This document shows positions 35,478 through 47,338 of a stretch of 64,000 nucleotides of DNA, piece by piece. Under the pieces are notes generated by a model. That model made no database searches. It was not told the origin of the DNA and worked only from the letters and a program-made list of their open reading frames with translations. Origin of the DNA: Zychaea mexicana (Eukaryota > Mucoromycota > Mucoromycetes > Mucorales > Lichtheimiaceae). The stretch is taken from contig NW_026516737.1 in NCBI RefSeq assembly GCF_025766255.1, positions 164,264 through 228,263 of the forward strand, given 5' to 3'. The first letter of the stretch is position 1, and the number at the start of each line of letters is the position of its first letter. The translations under genes and the position numbers were made by a program.

Positions 35478-35729
35478 GCATGAAAACACCAGAGAGCGCC
35501 GAAAAGATGGCTGAAAGCGAAAAAAGTTGCGAAGACTTATATGGTTAACACGAACGAAATTGGACAATCCTTCAGTGAACGTGTGCTGCGTGACATGCTC
35601 CCCTCAGTAGTTGTTGCCGGTAGAGATACTACTGCATATGCCTTGTCGTGGACTGTAGAGGCATTGCTTACCAAGATTGAACATTTCTGGTCAGACATAG
35701 AGGATATGCCTTCTGAACTGCAATTTTAG
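35478..35729 (+). pseudogene. Cytochrome P450 remnant (I-helix segment)
   Basis: The open stretch contains FSERVLRDMLPSVVVAGRDTTAYALSWT, summarised here by its core AGRDTT, the oxygen-activation motif of the P450 I-helix; a preceding piece (MKTPESAEKMAESEKSC) matches the loop expected before it but is in another frame. After the I-helix the sequence degenerates and stops. The ExxR, PERF and heme-cysteine blocks are missing, as is the N-terminal half. This is a pseudogene fragment. Confidence 0.65.
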
Positions 35730-36578
35730 GCTATCAAGGATATGCGTATGCTCTTTATTGTATAGATGGTGCTAGACCGATGCTACTACTACGATTGAGT
35801 TATATAGTATCGTCATTAACAGAAAATGATATATATGGTAGAATAGTTCTTTCGCCCTTATCCACCGGCGCTAACAAATCATAAACCAGCTCTAATTGAC
35901 GATATTTTGCCCGGGTGGAGTACTTGTCCAGAAAGGAGACATGGCTTGCTACAGTGGCTATGCACATTTGAGATCTACTGTACAAAGGCGTGGAGAGCGG
36001 ACTGTTTCGAATTTAAACCAGAAATTTGGATCACTGATGTGTTGAAATTTGAGGCCTGAGTCAGAAGGAAAATTTCCTGTGTTCCATGCTTCAGCGCGCA
36101 GCTGCTTGGGTAAACCGTCTATGTTGCTACATGCGTACTAATTATCGACTCTGCTAGCTCTCTGTCTACTTTGGTAATATATCTGGTCCGCTAGGTCGGA
36201 ATGTGGCAATACTGGAATCAGCTCTTGTGATCGTCACACTTGTGAAGTAGTTTAAATTCTCGCTCGTTCCTGGCCAAAAGGCTGATTATTTTACATCGAT
36301 AACAATGTCCATATAAGCTGCGTTAAAGATAAGTGCCAAAAGCAATAATTACAAATAACATAGCGGCCACTTTTTATACTTTATGAGCGCTTTTTATTGT
36401 ATCGGTTGTTTTTAGTGAACCTACGCATAATGCAATGGACACAGTTCGTGGGCTATTTTACATTGATCAAATCGGACCTGTGTCTGCGGCGACGAGTTGC
36501 CTTTTTCGGAATACATATAAAAAAACAAAAACTTTTTTTCTGAACCAGCTCCCGTTTCCTCTAGCCAAAAGATTCGAC
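35730..36578. other. Intergenic, including eIF3i promoter
   Basis: No gene. An open frame runs from 36435 in frame into eIF3i but is not needed, since the conserved N-terminus begins at 36579; it is more likely 5' leader. Confidence 0.5.
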
Positions 36579-37781
36579 ATGCGCCCCATTTTGCTTCAAG
36601 GACACACGCGTTCGTTAACACAAATTAAATACAATCGCGAGGGCGACCTTCTCTTCTCCGTATCGAAAGATAAGATTGTCAATGTATGGTACTCGCACAA
36701 TGGTGAACGATTGGGCACCTACACTGGCCATCTTGGTAGTGTGTGGACCGTCGATGTCAACTGTAAGCAGTCTCTTTTCGCTTTTGAATTAAGAATCGTT
36801 AGATTTTCCGAACGGATTATAGCCCAATTTTGATTACAAATTAATGTGTTAATTATCGGTGAAACTCGATTTGTTTATATGGATAGCTACAACAACGTTG
36901 CTCATTACCGGATCTGCCGACAACACAGCCAAACTCTGGGAGGTCCAGACGGGCAAGTGCTTGAAGACTTGGGAATTTAAGACGGCCGTAAAGCGTGTCG
37001 AATTCAGCGAGGATGATACCATGGTACTGTGTGTTACCGAAGAGCGAATGGGCTACTCGGGCTCTGTTACTGTTCTCCCAATCAATGGCGATATCAACGG
37101 CAAGCGTAAGTTTTAATACACACGATTTGGGTTGCCGCAGTAATAATGACATTTAAGAGAACGAAATCGAATAACTGGTGTAAATGTATCATGTGCATAG
37201 AATCGGATGAACCTTTGGCTACCATCATCAACGAAGGACCCAAGGCTGTGGTTGCCTGCTGGGGCTACTTGAACAAGTGCATTGTCAGCGGCCACGTCGA
37301 CGGCTCGATCTGCCAGTGGGATTGGAAGGCCAACGAAAAACTCAACTCAATCAAACCACACGAAGATGTCATCTCGGATATGCAGATGAGCACCGACCGC
37401 ACCTATTTCATCACCACATCAAAGGATAAGACAGCAATGGTCTTTGACGCGGACTCGTTGTCCCATTTGAAGTCATACCAAACCGATGCACCCCTCAACT
37501 CGGCATCCATCACTCCCAAGTTCCAGGAATTTGTCATTTTGGGTGGTGGTCAGGATGCCATGAGCGTCACGACCACATCGGCTCGTGCTGGTAAATTCGA
37601 ATGTCGATTCTATCACAAGATTCTTGAGGAAGAGATCGGACGTGTACGTGGTCATTTCGGTCCTATCAATACAATTGCTATTCATCCTGACGGCAAGAGC
37701 TATTCGAGCGGTGGTGAAGACGGTTACGTCCGTGTCCATCATTTTGATCCCGATTATTTCAAGTTCAAGATCGAAGCATAA
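36579..37781 (+). CDS. TIF34: Translation initiation factor eIF3 subunit I
   Basis: Seven-bladed WD40 subunit of eIF3, needed for 40S scanning. Exons 36579-36762, 36887-37105 and 37201-37781 join in frame to 327 residues, near the usual 325. The start is fixed by the invariant N-terminus [21 protein letters not shown] repeats are visible as [61 protein letters not shown] and [17 protein letters not shown]; the C-terminal [16 protein letters not shown] is diagnostic of eIF3i. The 3' end is AT-rich with several AATA-type signals. Confidence 0.97.
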
Positions 37782-38040
37782 ACACAATACACGCACACCC
37801 AAATCCACCTTTACATACACACCTGACACAAGCACCTTACTCACAAAAAGTTGGCATCGCCCCAAAAACGTTATTAAAAGAAACTCGAAAACACGAAAAT
37901 GTATATTTTTTTATATATAAATATATAATACGAAAGAAAAAAATGGTTGTGAACAAATAACTAAACGAAGTATAAAGTAACGAGAAATGCTTGGGTGAAT
38001 GTTTATGCAAGAAAGGAAGGTGAAAATGCAATAGTACATG

Positions 38041-39994
38041 CTATAATGTGTTTCCATTTAGCATTGGAAGGAACTACATGTGATGGAAATTAGCAGTTTG
38101 ATTAGCATAGTTCATCCAGAATGATACATTGATTATACACACAAACTCAACTTACGTTGCCAACAACAACGCTAGGCAGATCGAAGAAGTCTCGCTTAAT
38201 CGTAAAACAGATGCTGCAAGGCACGGGTCGATAGGTCGGGCTCATTAATATTACTGACATGTACGCTGACGACTCTGTGTCGCTAAATGCGTGCTGGGCA
38301 TATTTTTCCCAGTACTCGACAGCAGATCCATTATCCATTAGTTCATATATGAACGTCTTTTTCCCAAGCAACGTTTCCTTGCTCCACTGTGTTAGCAAAG
38401 AAAACTCTTTGCCCACCAGCACAATTTCGCCTGTACGTCGCCACACAGCTGTTGGAGTACCCGAGAAAGTAATCAACTTTTCGTATTCCTAGTAATTATA
38501 TAATCATTTTGGATCAGTTAATTTCTCTCTCAATGTGTAAACTCCTTCTTTATTATGCATCTTTATTTCCGTTTTTCTTGTTTTGTCTTACCAGCAATGT
38601 TCGTTGAACACATTTTTCCATGTATATCAAATCCTCCTCAGTGAGATGGATCATGGCTGAGATAAACGAAGGTCGAAATATCGCAAGTGCTCGAGATATC
38701 CGCATCAAATCCTCGCGACCCATTCTAAATTTTCATGTATCCCATCCAATTAGCAAGCACAAAACTTTGTGATACACCATGTGTCGTTGTCCATTCCTCC
38801 TTTCGTTATCCTTGATTTACCTTTGCCGGACATGCTGAAACAAGTAATGGTATCCTTCGGCATAGTTAAAGGGCCCTTTGATAATGGTGTAGGCTTCTTC
38901 TGGTGTATTACCAACCCCTTTCCGCCGCTTGACGATCTTGCCTTTCACATCGATCGGCGAAGATTGTTGGTGCATTTGCATCTGTGGGGGCATCTGGCGC
39001 TGTTGCTGTTGTTGCAGTGGTTGAGACATGAGCGACTGGTGTTGTAATGGTTGCTGCTGCTGCGACTGTTGCTGTTGCTGTGGAAACAATGGAGCAGTAG
39101 ACATGGTGGGTGTGAGCATGGACGACGATGGGGTATCCACAGCGGAAGATGTACTTGGAGATGACACTGTGCCACGCATCAGCATGCTAGACTCAGCTGT
39201 ATTTGGATCGAATGGCTGCGTTCCTTGACGACCTGGTCCTGGCGTTTGTGCTGCGCCAAGGAATTGTTCCACACCACCGCCGCCAGCATTATTGAGTTGA
39301 AGCATGTTGGACAAAATACCATACTCGAGATTTGCTGATTCTGATCCAAACCCATAATTACCAGCGATATTCAACAACTGAGGATCAAAGCCTGAATAAA
39401 AGTCATCAACGTAGTACCGTTAGTGAGCTCATTATCTCTCGCCCGCATACACACACTCGGTCTGCCAAGCTTATCTATAACTATAAGTTTACCGATATCA
39501 GTAGGCTGTTGTTGATGCTGGTCAAAGGCATTAAGTGACGGATGCTCGGAAGGTGTAGTAGATGCAGGTGAGGATACTTGTTCTTTTTTAAACACAACTC
39601 AAATATCATTAATTATAACTTTTCCTTGTGTAGCAAGCAAACAAAAGGGTAAATAACATACCATACTCATCATCCTGAAGGTACTTTGCTCGTTTTCGAG
39701 TTCCATCGGTACAAGTACTTTCCAAACCTCGCTTGATGCATCGCTGACATGGTCGCGCTAAAATCAAGAAATTAAAATGCTAAATCCTACATAAGAGCAC
39801 ACTCACAGAAAACTTACAATCATCACAAGTTAAGTGAGCCTAGATATGTATATCGAAACGTGAGTCTTAGAAATAGAGAAAAGACCATGTACGCTGACAA
39901 TCAAATAAAAGCAGTGGGGTACCTTTTGGCAATGTGAACAAGCACGAGTGGCCTTTTTCCGTCGAGGCTTAGGGGTTTGCCCGTCGTTATTCAT
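38041..39994 (-). CDS. Zn2Cys6 transcription factor of the ERT1/RDS2 (AcuK) family
   Basis: Regulator of gluconeogenic and non-fermentable carbon genes in ascomycetes. Eight exons read leftward (39923-39994, 39818-39839, 39662-39757, 39493-39582, 38821-39391, 38592-38724, 38156-38488, 38041-38073) join in frame to 449 residues. The binuclear cluster is spread over exons 1-3: [19 protein letters not shown] then [15 protein letters not shown]. Exon 2 is only 22 bases. A Gln/Pro-rich middle follows, then the conserved block [20 protein letters not shown] and a PAS-like domain ([22 protein letters not shown]). The last exon, 33 bases, gives the family ending GNFLPML. The PAS-like C-terminus separates this family from other Zn2Cys6 factors. 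Confidence 0.92.
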
Positions 39995-41377
39995 GGCTCT
40001 TTTTTTGGAATGATAGCGTTTTGTTAGGAAAAAGACTGCCCTTTGGGCATTGCTTGTTAAGAGACTGTTTGGTTTTCAGCAAACGAAACTGTTTCGATCA
40101 AAAGTATCTTTTTGCTGGGTGAGTGGGTTTCTCCGCCCCACCCCTCAGTCCAGTCTTGATTGTTCTCTCTCCACTGTGCACACCCAATATGGGGGTGAGG
40201 GCGGACCTTCTTGGGTCCAGCCCAAAATCAACTTGGATGAGTCATGGAGATACTTTGGGTACAAGAAATATAGGGCCCGAGTATGTCATTTATTACAAGA
40301 TGGAGAATGAAAGGCTTCCCCCATACGCCAAAAGCTATAATAAAGATAAGCCTGGCTTCGAATAGTAATGGCACTCCCTCCTGCCTTTGAAAATGAGATT
40401 GGTGTTAAGCCTGTCGTATCAAACGACAGTTCAAAAGTGATACATTTTAGTAGACAATTTTCATCATGCCTTATCTCAAGATTTTGCAGAATTAAACTCA
40501 TTCCACCACCTGCTGCTGCTGTTGGTTTGAGATAGCGTCCACAGACAAAGCAGTATTTTCAAACGCAAACATCTTCTGTCGTTGTACTTTTATTATGCAT
40601 CCACTCTTCATCGCTATAAAGGGATTCTGAGAAAGTTCAATTTAATATAGCGAGAAAGAAAGAGAAGAGCGATACAATGTAGACTCAGCGAGTACTACAT
40701 GGTATCGAAAACTACCTCATCACTATATATTTGTCTCTAGTTTTTGCACGACGCTTTATATTGAAGAAACATACGACCGAACTAAGAGAAAAGCTTATCT
40801 TGTGCTTTAATAACCGTATCTGACCGAAAACAATAATGACTGTAAAGAACCAAAACGGTAATCCCAAGCTTATAATATCGCCAACATATACGTCAATAGT
40901 ATCTTATTTTGTCTTAAACCCCATATAGACAATTTTTACTTATACTACATACTGGGATCGAAACAACACATTAAGCACAAATACTCACTTTCCCAGATTT
41001 ATCATGGTGCAACTATTGAATGTACGATCCATATTGTCGCTCTCCAAAATCGTTTACATCAAGTCCCTATTATGAAGAGCGCAACCCGTGATGTCGCGAT
41101 CAGTCTTACAGTTACTAAACGACACGGGCACTACTGTATTGAGATATAGTACATAGCAGTAATAGTATCAATTCCGTCAAGTGCAGTGTAAATTCGAAAA
41201 ATATACATATGATAAAGAAGGATGATAATGATGATAGTGAGAAGGGAAATGTTGATCGAAAAGGCTGTATCTGCCATTTGTACCTACGTTGCACTGAGTG
41301 CATAATAACCGCATACTTTGTATTTTACAGTATCATGATATCAGATTATTACTTGGACACCTTGTTGGAATGTACAT
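39995..41377. other. Intergenic, 1.4 kb
   Basis: Holds the promoter of the ERT1-type gene. Near 40125-40210 a GC-richer stretch contains an imperfect inverted repeat (TCCGCCCCACCCC and GGGTGAGGGCGGA arms) with a loop of about 60 bases. The rest is AT-rich with no credible ORF. Confidence 0.45.
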
Positions 41378-43755
41378 TTAAACTTTGCCAAAAATCGTTT
41401 TACTGACTCGCCATCGAACGACAGATGTAGTAATAGCGCTGCCAATATACAATGCACCACAGAATAATTTATACGATAAAAACGGTTCAATCTTGCTTCT
41501 ACTTTCGATTGCACTAGCAATAGTGCTTCCCAAGACACCTGGACACGTTGCCAGCAGCACCCATGAGAACCCGAGTGCATATTGTTCCATACCAAGAATA
41601 GCGACCGTGATTGGTCCAACTACATTTATGATCGTTTAGCAGCAAACGCATCAAGACAGATTATTAATGCATATTTAGGAAGGAATGATAATGGCCGAGC
41701 AAAAAGAAGGCATTACATGCTATGATTGACTCTTTTTATTCTTTTTTTGACATGGCCAAGTTACTTACATAGGGCATAAAAGGTTCCTCCAAAAGATCCG
41801 ATTAAAATAGCATAGCCGACCAAGCTTTCAAAACTATAGGCAAAGGTCCATACTGTAAAAGTGGCAATGCCCGCAATCGTAGTACAAACTATGTTGACAT
41901 TTACACACCCGATCCGGTCCGCGATGACTCTAATAATGCTGCAAACGTAAGCGTCATGTTGTGTGATGCACCGGCAGCAGCATCATGTGTTCGACACATA
42001 TTTGCATTACCCTGTAATTATGCGTCCCACAAAGCTCGCTCCTGATGCTACAGAGAGGAGGAGCGATCCCTGTGTTTCTGAAAGTCCCAAGTAAGTGGCG
42101 TAGGCTATAAAATTTTTGCCAATATCAGCATTGGGATCGCGTAGCGTCAAATCTGAATATGCTGTGCATACATACATGGAAGAAAAAGATATGGAATATA
42201 CAAAGCCATGGACTGTAAGAGCGCAGAGAAACACCATATGATCAGGTTCGCGTCTTTCAGGATACTCAACTTGAGTGAGTCTGTTGGTTTCTTTAATTCG
42301 CCACCACCATCACTGCGGCGTCTTTTCTTGAATACGGCGCACGCGACCATGTTGCATGCTAAATAAGTTATTCCGAGAATTCGAAACGTCCTGAGAATAT
42401 TTTCTAAATTACATATCATTTGTATGTGTTACGCACACGCGCCACCATTGTCAACAAAGAACAATTCATCTTTACCAGTGCTCGCCTAAATTTCTGTTGA
42501 TCGTACTCATGATGATAGGAGTGACCAGTCCTGTGGCACCGGTACTGCTCGCCACAATGCTCATGGCTGTGCTGCGGTGCTTATCATCAACCCATTCTGC
42601 AACCATCCTCATCGACGGCTAAACGAGTTTTATTGTGCATGATTGCACGATTGGTAGTGGACGTACATATATGTTACAGATTTTGCAAAAGACATTAATA
42701 CTGTATGTACCACTACTACCCTATCCAAGCACTATCTTACTTACGTACAGAGTAAAGTAATGTGTCGCCGAGTCCATAACAAACACCAATCGATAAGTAT
42801 AACTGCCATATCTTTTTTTAATTTCCAAAAAGAAAAACCGGATTAGTAATGTACAGGGGCGAGCAGTAGCAAGAAGGAGTGAGACTTTCAGAAGCCAAAT
42901 TCATTAAAGAAAAAAAAAAGTCATGCGAGCAATCACGTAAATCATTAAAAAAATGGCGGAGTCATTCACGAACCTCAGTAGCTGAACCTGCTGCCACAAG
43001 ACCTGTCGTGACTAATATCGTTCCAATAAAAGTGCTTTTCTTTACTCCAATGAGGAATTCAAGTGATTGGCTAAAGAAGCCCAGTCCGTTGGAGAGTAGG
43101 ACGCCCAAAGTTCCCACAAAACTGAGCTGGATGATGGTTTCGTCGGAACTCCCAAAAACATAACGCTCAAAATGATCTTGCATGACTCCTATTGTAAGTT
43201 TTCTGTTTGTTAGACACGTCTACCACTGCTGCTCGGCGTCCACGCATAGGATACAACTAGCTGCGCATTATAGTCATATACACAATATGGCGGTCTACGA
43301 ACCCCTAAATAATATGAATTTATTTCTCATTAGGAAAAACAAAGAAGGCAGTAATTTATACTTCTCCTGTAGATTAAATAGTGTTGATTTTACCATCCAA
43401 GTATCAATCCGTTGATTGCAAAGGTACACAGGAATGCGGCTTTTCGATACATAGTTTCATAATAATGGCTTGATTGTTAATAAGCTGATATCACGCGATG
43501 TCCGACCACGTAGTCGCACTTTGTATAAGATGTGGTTTGCGTCTATGTTTCGGGTAATGCTGGTATGTGCCAATGATACTTGTATTTACCTGCTACGATC
43601 AGCCATGCATATCGACGATCTGCCGCTGAGAATTCTTCGACTGTTGCTGGCTTACCAAGATCATCTTCTTGGATATCAGCTGCTATATCGCGGCTCAAGG
43701 TGTCATCATCTTCTGTATGATAGCAGTGATTTGTGTCGCTCTTAATTACTGCCAT
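41378..43755 (-). CDS. MFS transporter, monocarboxylate-porter (MCT) family
   Basis: Twelve-helix major facilitator resembling fungal MCT/riboflavin-type permeases; substrate unknown. Nine exons read leftward: 43590-43755, 43394-43439, 42974-43188, 42749-42811, 42476-42618, 42176-42390, 42011-42104, 41769-41938, 41378-41619. Family marks include YAWLIVAAAFLCTFAINGLI, LSFVGTLGVLLSNG, YGLGDTLLYS, EWVDDKHRSTAMSIVASSTG, LFLPSYATYLGLSETQGS and VGRIITGIIRVIADRIG. All junctions keep frame except exon 2 to exon 3, where the expected LGWGV is off by one base and any simple repair reads through a TGA. This may be a sequencing error, an unusual intron, or a real lesion making it a pseudogene. The N-terminal ~45 residues are acidic and cytosolic. 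Confidence 0.85.
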
Positions 43756-44233
43756 GAATTGGGCGTCGCAGATATACAGGAAGCTGAAAAGATATCCAGG
43801 AGAAAAGATATGATCAAACCGAAAGTGTTTATATGTCTGTCAATAGCATAAAGTTAAATAAGGGGGTGTTTGCGAATTCATTACACATTCATATATGCAT
43901 GAGGTCGTGCTTCTTTATCGTCCTCGCAAACAGCTTCTCCCGTTGGTTCTACGGCCATGTATCATCTACTAGCTCCTACGCCATGTCATGTTGTTTGAGG
44001 TGAGCTACATATAGTCACGGCATAATCCATACCTTCTGTCATCCGGATAAGGAGGAGATGGCTAACAATGGTGTGTTTAGCTGTTTGTCCCTGTTTCGGG
44101 CCGGAGTGTCGGCAAATTCTGGCCAGTTTTGGTCGTTTTGGCATGCGGCTTATCATACGTACGGGCCGTAAAGAGCCGGAAACAACCAAGAAAGGAAACC
44201 TTCTAGGGCTCTGTGGCTGATATTTGTTGAAAC
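43756..44233. other. Intergenic
   Basis: Promoter side of the MCT transporter; no recognisable feature. Confidence 0.45.
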
Positions 44234-44473
44234 TCATGACTTATGACATGAGCAAACAGGACAAGCAACGTTCTGGACGAAGCTATCATTTATGGCGGAT
44301 AAAATGTACCTCCGAGCTGAATTAGAGGATGGTTGCACAGAAAAAACGAACAGCGCATCCGTAAACATTGCTGCATGATGATGATCATACGTTTGGACAA
44401 AAGATGCTGCAGCAGAATCAATAGATAGACGATATGCGATAATGAGAAGGCAGAGTGTCAAAAGGGAATGCAT
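44234..44473 (-). CDS. Possible small secreted protein
   Basis: A single 79-codon frame starts with a convincing signal peptide (MHSLLTLCLLIIAYRLS) and ends in a Cys-rich tail (CPVCSCHKS). No introns are needed, no family is recognised, and no promoter element is obvious. It may be real or chance; the signal sequence and terminal cysteines are the only support. Confidence 0.3.
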   Translation of the reverse strand: MHSLLTLCLLIIAYRLSIDSAAASFVQTYDHHHAAMFTDALFVFSVQPSSNSARRYILSAINDSFVQNVACPVCSCHKS

Positions 44474-44915
44474 TACACACTCCAGTTGCTATACCAATTG
44501 TCGTCGTCGTCGCCGATTCCTGCGTCATTAACAGTGGTGCTATTGTTTGCTGCAAGGTGTACTGTAGTACTGTCTAAGAAGGGGCAGTTTGTGTGTACAG
44601 TATGCCGGCGTAATCGCCGAGCGCTACTTTTGTCTTTTGACAGGGCAGGAATGTAAAAAAAGCAGTCGGCGACATGTGATTTGTAAGAAGACCATAACAA
44701 AACCACAGAAAGGCATCGAAGCTCACAGACACGCGAACTCCCGTGGCCTCGATTAGGAAATAAGTACTGGGCATGATGTAATTACGATATAAACAAAAAG
44801 TGAATTGGCATTTCTTATTCCTCTGGCTTGTTGACTTTTCCTCTCTTCTTTTCTTACATCCCCATTGCTCAAATATTAACAACCCCCGTAACATCCACGC
44901 ACTGCCTAAAAAACA
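44474..44915. other. Intergenic, promoter of diacylglycerol kinase
   Basis: Pyrimidine-rich sequence just before the kinase start (TTTTCCTCTCTTCTTTTC near 44836) is typical of a fungal promoter or leader. Nothing else seen. Confidence 0.45.
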
Positions 44916-46959
44916 ATGCCATCATCGCTTGTTTATCCAACAACAACTCCCTCATTGGAAATCGACCCAGTAGCGATCTCCGGTGACGATTTGATTACCT
45001 CCGTAAAACGACCGCCAGCGCCTCTCCTGAAAAAGGCACCACCACCACCACCCGGTAGGTAGTTCTCATTGCGTGTGTATGAGAAGACACCGAAACTCGA
45101 AGGGTTATTCCCGATTAACCACGCTGCTTCTTTCTCTTCTAACCATTCCACACGCCATACTCTCTTCTCAATCAGACCTCGTGTTGCCCAGCAATCGTCA
45201 AGAAGGCGACAACGCTAGCGAAGACGTCCACGATACGAATCCTGTAGGTGACGCATCGCCTATCACTAGTGACTCGATGTCAACGACAGCCGATTCGCTA
45301 TGGGCACCACCATCGCCACAGCAACCTATGCGGCCTGATGCACTGCTGCGCATCAACACTTCTGTACGCTTTGAAGACACCGATTACGAAGGCAAGCCAA
45401 GCATTTACTTGTTTATATTCGTCAACCCTCTATCGGGTGATCAAAAGGGCATCGATCTCGTGCATCTTCCCATCCAACATTTCCGCTTGCGACGACTGCC
45501 CCAAGTGCAAGTTGAAATCCACAATATTTTGGATGCAGAAGATCGTGAAGCCGGTATAAGCCGAATCAAACTAGTCCAATCCATGGTCAAACTTGGCCAG
45601 CTTCCACCCATACCGCAGGGAAACTTGGCACCCGCCGTAAGCGGACGGCATATCCAAGTCTGGAGTGCTGGAGGCGATGGCACTGTCATGAGCGTCGTGG
45701 AAATGCTACGCGACGTGGATTTCGACCAGATATTTTTCTCATGTACGTCTGGTCTTTCTTTTTCCCGTGTCTTTTTTTTTTTAGTTGCACTCTAGCCTAG
45801 TCTGTCCTGTCTCCACACTAGGGCATCGACTCCTTGCAAAGCTGTACTAAACCAAACACATCAATTTATAGGTATACCGTTCGGGACCGGTAATGATTTT
45901 AGCCAGGTGCTGGGATGGGGCCGTACGGTTCCTCGTCGCGATATTCTTGGCTATGGCCTCCGGCATCTCGAAGAGCTGGTTACAGAGCGTCTCGAGCATT
46001 CCGACGCCGCACGGCTCGATCTATGGGAGGTCGAGATGTCGGCCCATCCATCGGGTTATGTCAAGGTGGCCGGACCTGATCGTGAGGACGGACACGACGT
46101 CTCAGAGGTTAAACCAACTGGGCTCAAAGAACACCAGCAATCGATTACCCGAAAGATGTCCAATTACATGTCTATCGGTGTGCAAGGCTACGTTGGCAGC
46201 GGGTTCGAAAAGCACCGAGCAGGCAACAGGTTAGCCAACATTATGGTGTATACTATTGAGAGCGCCAAATGGGTGTTCTGGCGCAGGTTCCCTCCGTTGA
46301 CCGCCTTTATCGATAAAATGCTGCAGAATGACCAAGCTGTGCTGCAGTTTCCAGATCCGCGGAAGCAGCAGGTTGAAAAGCATCATGGTGACAACAACAG
46401 CAGCAGCGACAGCAACGACGGTGACGCTTCTGCGACCTTAGCACACGTGACGGGACATCCAATCGACTTTGTGATTCAAAATATTCCACACATCTGGGGA
46501 CGCGAGGTGGACCTGTGGGGTGAGGCTAAATCCGGTCTGGAATCCGTGGAGAATCGTGCAGGTCCCACTGATCCAGCGACGTGGAATCCTCAGCGAGCCA
46601 ACGACGGTAGAATGGAAGTCATGGTCATCCATTCCCTGTTCAGTTATCTCAAGAAACTGGCGAATATCCGACAGCATGTGTCACGCATCGGCCAATTCGG
46701 CACTCCCTTTGAAATCGCATTTCGCCCACCGTCTGAACGAAGCAACAAAAGACGTTCTCTGTGGAGAAGAGTCAACCGCTACGAACGCGACAATGTGATC
46801 TGTATCATGTGCGATGGCGAGTTCTATATACTAAAGGACCCCAAGTCTCTAAAGTTTGTTCGCTTTGCTCAAATCTGGACATTGGGCCGAAGGGACGAGA
46901 AGGGCACTGGTCGACTGGTTTTAGACGAACACACTTCTTCATCACCATTATTACCTTGA
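44916..46959 (+). CDS. Diacylglycerol kinase
   Basis: Phosphorylates diacylglycerol to phosphatidic acid, ending DAG signalling and feeding lipid synthesis. Exons 44916-45054, 45176-45742 and 45872-46959 join in frame to 597 residues. The N-terminal ~150 residues are Pro/Ser-rich. The catalytic DAGKc domain starts at YLFIFVNPLSGDQKG; the ATP-site motif is WSAGGDGTVMSVVEML and is followed across intron 2 by CIPFGTGNDFSQVLGWG. The accessory domain carries NYMSIGVQGYVGSGFEKHR. No C1 zinc fingers or EF hands are seen, so this is a compact fungal form. It is convergent with PRP45, with 379 bases between. Confidence 0.93.
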
Positions 46960-47338
46960 ATGTTTTTATAATTTAATCGTTTTTCTTGTTTATATGCTTT
47001 GTATATTATCTTTGCTGATTCTCCTTACTCCCTTCAAAACTCATCATTTTAATGTTAAAACCTTGCATTTTCATAATTCTTACGCCCTACTATTACTATT
47101 AGTCTACTATACGTATTCCCCACAAATAATACATTATACAGTAGCAGCATATATACATCATCCTCTATACAGACTTATACCATAAACAGCACTTGCACAA
47201 TTCCGGCTCCCTTATTAATTACTCATTGTCTAAGCAATGTGATCGACGTTCTTATGATAAACTTTTTATTATTGTAAATATAGAAGAAGAAAAAAGTGCC
47301 GTACAAACGTAATATATGCAACTCCAACCCATTGAAAT
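46960..47338. other. Convergent 3' flank
   Basis: AT-rich 3' untranslated sequence shared by the convergent kinase and PRP45 genes; several AATAAT/AATATA motifs could act as polyadenylation signals. Confidence 0.5.

Noticed and set aside
36435..36578. N-terminal extension of eIF3i
   Set aside because: The frame is open, but the invariant family N-terminus MRPILLQGH starts at 36579.
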